Positions 60,381-64,000 of a stretch of 64,000 nucleotides of DNA are shown piece by piece (within the stretch, counting starts at the first letter, position 1; every line of letters starts with the position of its first letter). The position numbers and the translations under genes were made by a program. The stretch is from Streptomyces sp. 2131.1 (GTDB lineage: Bacteria > Actinomycetota > Actinomycetes > Streptomycetales > Streptomycetaceae), in assembly GCF_900105515.1 (NCBI RefSeq), contig NZ_FNSY01000001.1:6932001-6996000 (forward strand), given 5' to 3'. Under the pieces are notes generated by a model. That model made no database searches. It saw only the letters and a list, made by a program, of their open reading frames with translations, and was not told the DNA's origin.

Positions 60381-61115
60381 GGTCAACTGGCACTGGACAC
60401 ACCCCGCACCACTCCACCGGCTCTGCCGGGTACAGCAACGCTCTGGCCGCCGGGCGGCACCGGCGGAGTCCCGCCCAATCGCCCCCACCCATGATGAGCA
60501 CGTGGGGGTGTGCCGTTCCATCGCTTCGCCGCGCTGCCTTGGTCACGATCAGAGGCACGATACTTCCAGCGTGAGCGGGAATTGTTCCTGCGGCGCATTA
60601 GGCGCTCGCCCGCCTCGCGGACGAGCAGCCCCGTGTCGCGTGAGCACAGCGCTCGACGCTCCCAAGTCGTCGTGGTGAAGCCCGCGCTCACCCAGCTGGG
60701 CAAGCTCGACGTGTCCGAGACGCATCGCCTGGATCGTGCGATTGTCGCCATCAGCGTCAACACGGTCGAATAACTGCCCATGCACCGGGCCGCCGACAAG
60801 GCCGCGGTAGGGGAGGTGTGACCGGGCTCCGTCCCGGTGCAGGCCGCCTCCTCCTGAAGCCCCGCGCTGACGTGTCACCGGAAGGGTGAGCTCCGTGGTC
60901 CGGTCCTTCCGGCGGGCGTCAGGTGGAGCCACTGTCCCTGGCCCGGCTCTCAGCCTGCGGCGGGTGGGCGGGGAGCCGTCGGTCGGTGGCAGGTTCTCTC
61001 CTCTGGGGGCTGTTCTGGCTGGTTCGGCCTCATCCCTGCGCCCTGTCGCGGTATGACATGAGTTCTGTGCGTGATGGCCGACAGGGGAGTAAATGCGAAT
61101 GCGTACGCTGCTGCT
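60381..61115. other. 735-bp region of unassigned sequence
   Basis: It lies between the IS3 remnant and the cut end of the IS256 transposase. The minus strand has an open frame continuing from the transposase, but its composition changes sharply and it does not match the missing transposase C terminus. A minus-strand stretch around 60560-60780 (DRVDADGDNRTIQAMRLGHV, ELAQLGERGLHHDDLG) has some protein character but no start or family. Confidence 0.35.
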
Positions 61116-62154
61116 CATGGCGTCTGCGAACTCGGCGAACCGCTCGAGTGCGGCGTCCTCCGTCGCGTCGGTATAGACGGGCTTGAGGAGTTTGGCGATC
61201 TTGTCCCAGTCCTGGCGGGCGGCATAGCGAAAGGAGTTCCGCAGCAGGTGGACCACGCAGGTCTGGACAGTGGTGCGGGGCCAGACGGTCTCCACCGCGT
61301 CGGGCAGGCGCTTGAGTCCGTCGCATACCAGCATGAGGACGTCGTTCACGCCGCGGTTCTTGATCTCGGTGAGGATGTGCATCCAGTGCTTGGCACCCTC
61401 GCCGCCGTCGCCGGCCCACTGCCCCAGGATGTACCGCCGGCCCTCGGTCGTGACGGCCAAGGCGACGTAGATGGGCCGGTTCGCGACCGCGCCGTCGCGG
61501 ATCTTCACGTGGATCGCGTCGATGAAAACCACTGGAGAGACGGCGTTGAGCGGCCGGTTCTGCCACTCGGCCATGCCGTCCATGACCTTGTCGGTGATCG
61601 TCGAGATCGTCTGGCGGGAGACCTCGGCGCCATAGACCTCTGCGAGGTGGGCCTGGACCTCATTGGTCGTCAGCCCCTTCGCGGAGAGTGAGATGACCAT
61701 CTCGTCCACGCCGGTCGGGCGCTTCTGCCGCTTCTTGGCGATCTTTGGCTCGAAGGATCCGTCACGGTCGCGGGGCATGGACATCTCCACCGGGCCGACG
61801 TCCGTCAGCACGGTCTTGCCTCGCGTTCCGTTGCGGCTGTTCCCGCCGTTCTTCCCGGCCGGATCGTGCTTGTCATAGCCGGATCGTGCTGGTCATAGCC
61901 GAGGTGGTCGGTGATCTCGCCTTCCAGGGCGGACTCCAGCCGCCGCTTCGTCAGCTGCTGGAGCAGCCCGCCCTCACCGGTCAGCTGCAGGTCCTCGGCC
62001 TGGGCCCGGGAGCCAACTCGTCAATCAGCCGGTCGCCCACCGCCTTCGCCGGCTGCGGCTCAGCCGCCTCGACGGTCTCGGCCTCGGTCACGTTCTCACT
62101 GGTCATCGGCGCATCTTCCTTGATCGGGAGTTACACCGAACGATTTACAGTCCC
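61116..62154 (-). mobile_element. IS256 (mutator)-family transposase, inactivated
   Basis: It begins MTSENVTEAETVEAAEPQPA at 62106, with a likely IS end GGGACTGTAAATCG at 62154. After a frameshift near 62020 the other frame reads LTKRRLESALEGEITDHLGY. A 20-bp tandem duplication follows, then VLTDVGPVEMSMPRDRDGSF, VVFIDAIHVKIRDGAVANRP (first Asp), LMLVCDGLKRLPDAVETVWP (second Asp) and ALERFAEFADAM. It is cut there, losing the catalytic Glu and about 120 residues. Confidence 0.88.
61858..61897. repeat. 20-bp tandem duplication in the transposase
   Basis: GCCGGATCGTGCTTGTCATA followed directly by GCCGGATCGTGCTGGTCATA (one mismatch). Twenty is not a multiple of three, so it shifts the transposase frame. 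Confidence 0.9.
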
Positions 62155-62156
62155 GG

Positions 62157-62535
62157 GGCCTGCTCCTCGCGCGCGATGCGCGCGGACCACCGGCGAGGCG
62201 CTGCGTCACCTGACTCTCAAGGGCCTGGAGGCCGCCGCCGAGCTCCAGCGCCCCCTGTCCGAGATGGGCGCCAACGCGCGCGGCGCGGGCGCAGCCGGCG
62301 CCACCCACCCGATGGCCGTGAACGAGGCCGTGATCGCGCTGCTGCGCCCGAGGCCGGACCTGGCCAAGCCCGCCACGGACCCGTCCGCAGTGCAGGCGGC
62401 CGCCCGGGCCGTCGCCGACGCACCGGGCGGGGGCATGGGCTCGTACTGGACCGAGGTTGGTTGCCGGTGGCCGGTCGTGGAGCACGCAGGGCCGGGGCGG
62501 TGCCCAGGCCGACATCGTCCTGAAGGACACCGGCC
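62157..62535 (+). pseudogene. Replication-relaxation-like protein fragment
   Basis: ALRHLTLKGLEAAAELQRPL, ATHPMAVNEAVIALLRPRPD, AVADAPGGGMGSYWTEV, then in another frame QADIVLKDTGR. The pattern (T..GL..A, H.L.VN......L, G....W..E, .AD.VL.D) matches the replication-relaxation family of actinobacterial plasmids and integrative elements. 5' end removed at the IS256 border; 3' end cut at the DUF2267 stop. Confidence 0.55.
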
Positions 62536-62540
62536 GTTTA

Positions 62541-62984
62541 TTACGCGGCGGGGGTGAGTTCGGCGCGGCCGAACAGCAGGGCGTAGCCGGCGGGGAGCTG
62601 GTGCAGGATGCGGGTGATGAGGTCGGAATCGGTGTGGGCGGTGACGGCGGCGAAGACGGAGCCGGTGTCCCAGCGGGTGGTGGCCAGGGAGGCGCCTGAG
62701 CGGGCGGCGAGGTCCTTCACGAAGGCCCATCCGGTCAGCGGCTGAGGGTCGGGGATCTGCGCGGTCAGCACACGAGCGGCCTCCCGGGGCAGGCAGCGCG
62801 CCATGTCGACGCGTTCGTCGCCGGTCAGCTGGCGTCCCAGCCCCGAAAGGACCAGGCGGACGGCTTCCTCGGCTCGCTCGCGGGTGGGGTAGGCGCCTTC
62901 GTAGCGGACCTTCTCCAGCATCTGCTCGTATGCCGTCGAGTACGGCTGCTGGTGCTCAAGCGGTACCCGTACGTCGGTGATCAC
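62541..62984 (-). CDS. DUF2267 protein (copy 1)
   Basis: 147 residues from GTG 62984 (AAGGAA about 9 nt upstream). YEQMLEKVRYEGAYPTRERA, EEAVRLVLSGLGRQLTGDER, VDMARCLPREAARVLTAQIP is the DUF2267 helical domain (pattern F...V....A..A.rAv...L..rL...e...L...LP). A C-terminal extension repeats the theme (VKDLAARSGASLATTRWDTG, SVFAAVTAHTDSDLITRILH, QLPAGYALLFG). DUF2267 function is unknown. It is downstream of a second DUF2267 gene and Hsp20 on the same strand, a combination suggestive of a stress cassette. Confidence 0.85.
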   Translation of the reverse strand: MITDVRVPLEHQQPYSTAYEQMLEKVRYEGAYPTRERAEEAVRLVLSGLGRQLTGDERVDMARCLPREAARVLTAQIPDPQPLTGWAFVKDLAARSGASLATTRWDTGSVFAAVTAHTDSDLITRILHQLPAGYALLFGRAELTPAA

Positions 62985-63017
62985 TGCGGTGGATTCCTTT
63001 CATGGGAGCCAGGGTGG

Positions 63018-63413
63018 TCAGGTGGGCCGGGGACGGCCGAAGAGGAGGTCGTAGCCGGTGGGGAGCTGGAGCAGGATCTGGCCCAGAAGGTCATCGCCGG
63101 CCGTGTCGGCGACCGTTGAGAGGACGGCGCTGACGTCCCAGGTCGCGGTGTGCTCGGCGGCGCCCTCGATCCAGGCCGCGGCGGCCCGCAGGAACCGCTC
63201 CGGTGGCAGCGGCTCGGCGCTCTGGAGCGGGTTGAGCAGGATAAGGGCGAATTCCTCCGGCAGGCGTGCCGCGAGCTGGGCGCGGACTTCGCCGACCAGG
63301 TGCGCGCCGAGCAGCCCGAGGATCACGCGGGCCGCGCGCTCGGCTTCCTCCACGGTTTCGTACTCGCCGCGTTCCTTGACGTGGTCGAGGAACGCTTCGT
63401 GTCGCAGAGCCAT
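63018..63413 (-). CDS. DUF2267 protein (copy 2)
   Basis: 131 residues if started at MALRHEAFLDHVKERGEYET, the natural family start; an ATG nine codons upstream (63440) is an alternative. Then VEEAERAARVILGLLGAHLV, EVRAQLAARLPEEFALILLN, PERFLRAAAAWIEGAAEHTA, DVSAVLSTVADTAGDDLLGQ, ILLQLPTGYDLLFGRP. It shares the C-terminal LPTGYDLLFGR with copy 1 (LPAGYALLFGR), so the two are paralogues with the same architecture. 33 bp separate it from copy 1; it probably belongs to one transcript with Hsp20. Confidence 0.85.
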   Translation of the reverse strand: MALRHEAFLDHVKERGEYETVEEAERAARVILGLLGAHLVGEVRAQLAARLPEEFALILLNPLQSAEPLPPERFLRAAAAWIEGAAEHTATWDVSAVLSTVADTAGDDLLGQILLQLPTGYDLLFGRPRPT

Positions 63414-63517
63414 CTCGGCCGCCACCCCTTCTTGTTTCATTCGGATGCCCGTAGGGGTGCGGAGGGCGGGATGAGGGGGAGATCAGGTGCCCGTCCTCCG
63501 CACCTGTCCGGCCGGTG

Positions 63518-63949
63518 TCAGCCGGAGATCTCCTTGTGGCTGGATCCGACGCCGACAGAGATCTTGCGGGGCTTGGCGCGCTCGGCGATCGGGATGCGCA
63601 GGGTGAGCACGCCCGCGTCGTAGTCGGCCTTGATGTGCTCGGTGTCGAGGGTGTCGGCGAGCACGATCTGGCGGGAGAAGACGCCCAGCGGCCGCTCGGC
63701 CAGCTCCACCTGCACGTCATCGCCCTTCGCCACCGGTCGGCGCTCGGCCCTGACGGTCAGCATGTTCCGCTCGACGTCGATGTCGAGTGCGTCCGCGGTG
63801 ACACCGGGAAGGTCGAAGGCCACCACGTACTCGTCGCCCTCGCGGTAGGCGTCCATCGGCATCGCCGAGGGCTTCGACCAGGTCCCCGGACCCATCAGCT
63901 GCTGCGCCAGTCGGTCCAGCTCACGGAAGGGGTCAGTGCGCATCAACAT
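63518..63949 (-). CDS. Hsp20/alpha-crystallin small heat-shock protein
   Basis: 143 residues, normal for bacterial sHsp. MLMRTDPFRELDRLAQQLMG is the standard N terminus; the alpha-crystallin domain follows (PMDAYREGDEYVVAFDLPGV, LDIDVERNMLTVRAERRPV, RPLGVFSRQIVLADTLDTEH, IKADYDAGVLTLRIPIAERA) with the A-x-x-x-n-GvL-like motif, and a short tail PRKISVGVG replacing a strict I-x-I. ATP-independent holdase that prevents aggregation. GGAGG lies upstream of the ATG. First gene of a likely operon with two DUF2267 genes. Confidence 0.9.
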   Translation of the reverse strand: MLMRTDPFRELDRLAQQLMGPGTWSKPSAMPMDAYREGDEYVVAFDLPGVTADALDIDVERNMLTVRAERRPVAKGDDVQVELAERPLGVFSRQIVLADTLDTEHIKADYDAGVLTLRIPIAERAKPRKISVGVGSSHKEISG

Positions 63950-63974
63950 CGTGAAAACACCTCCAGCAGGTTCA

Positions 63975-63987
63975 GGCAGTTACTGCC
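63975..63987. promoter_or_regulatory. 13-bp palindrome upstream of Hsp20
   Basis: GGCAGT-T-ACTGCC, 26 bp before the Hsp20 start. On the minus strand it overlaps TTGGCA, a possible -35. It may be an operator for a heat-shock or redox repressor, but it does not match the HspR (HAIR) or CIRCE elements. Confidence 0.45.
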
Positions 63988-64000
63988 AATGCGCCTCACT

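Noticed and set aside
1..64000. tRNA, rRNA or CRISPR loci
   Set aside because: No T-loop GTTCGA context with a cloverleaf, no rRNA-like sequence and no spaced repeats were recognised. A covariance-model scan would be needed to exclude small RNAs.

Overview
The window looks like Streptomyces or a close relative. GC is very high, genes often start with GTG (TTG is also used), several starts appear leaderless, and it carries families typical of the genus: an S-adenosyl methyltransferase of the DUF574 type, DUF5133, an RsbW-like ATPase, LAL-type LuxR and MmyB remnants, a GH64 beta-1,3-glucanase, an FG-GAP amidase and SUFU. The many truncated genes and insertion-sequence remnants suggest a chromosome arm or accessory region rather than the conserved core.

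0-16 kb: independent small units. These are an S1-domain protein, a secreted endonuclease/exonuclease/phosphatase, a secreted cyclophilin, a divergent TetR / DHA2 exporter / cupin unit with a palindromic operator over a leaderless start, a methyltransferase, and a secreted SGNH lipase. Next comes a patch of broken genes (amidase, MmyB, aldehyde dehydrogenase, alcohol dehydrogenase). A GH64 glucanase follows, with a clear promoter and a LacI-type operator, then DUF5133 and an RsbW-like ATPase.

16-32 kb: a frameshifted, C-terminally rearranged molybdopterin oxidoreductase, an APC permease, and a five-gene minus-strand operon: FAD/Fe-S oxidase (one frameshift), ThDP enzyme, enolase-superfamily enzyme, GH15 hydrolase and SDR. 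Two of its junctions overlap as GTGA. An NTF2-like protein and a DUF1345-like membrane protein follow.

32-47.5 kb: a decayed cyanate locus (cynR, cynT, truncated cynS), a PPM-type methyltransferase, a TagF-like polymer polymerase, an IS5 remnant, and a large secreted PGRP amidase with FG-GAP repeats. PAP2-DedA and BlaI-M56 peptidase pairs diverge around a 33-bp double palindrome.

47.5-62.5 kb: a mobile-DNA graveyard with remnants of IS5, IS3, IS256, tyrosine recombinases and a replication-relaxation protein. Embedded in it are a VOC protein, a frameshifted SUFU protein, a compact DeoR / DUF4406 / NUDIX unit, an RHS toxin 3' end with a lower-GC tip followed by a small membrane protein, and an MFS exporter.

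62.5-64 kb: two DUF2267 proteins and an Hsp20 chaperone.

Several genes carry single frameshifts, some in G/C runs. From sequence alone, real decay cannot be separated from sequencing error.
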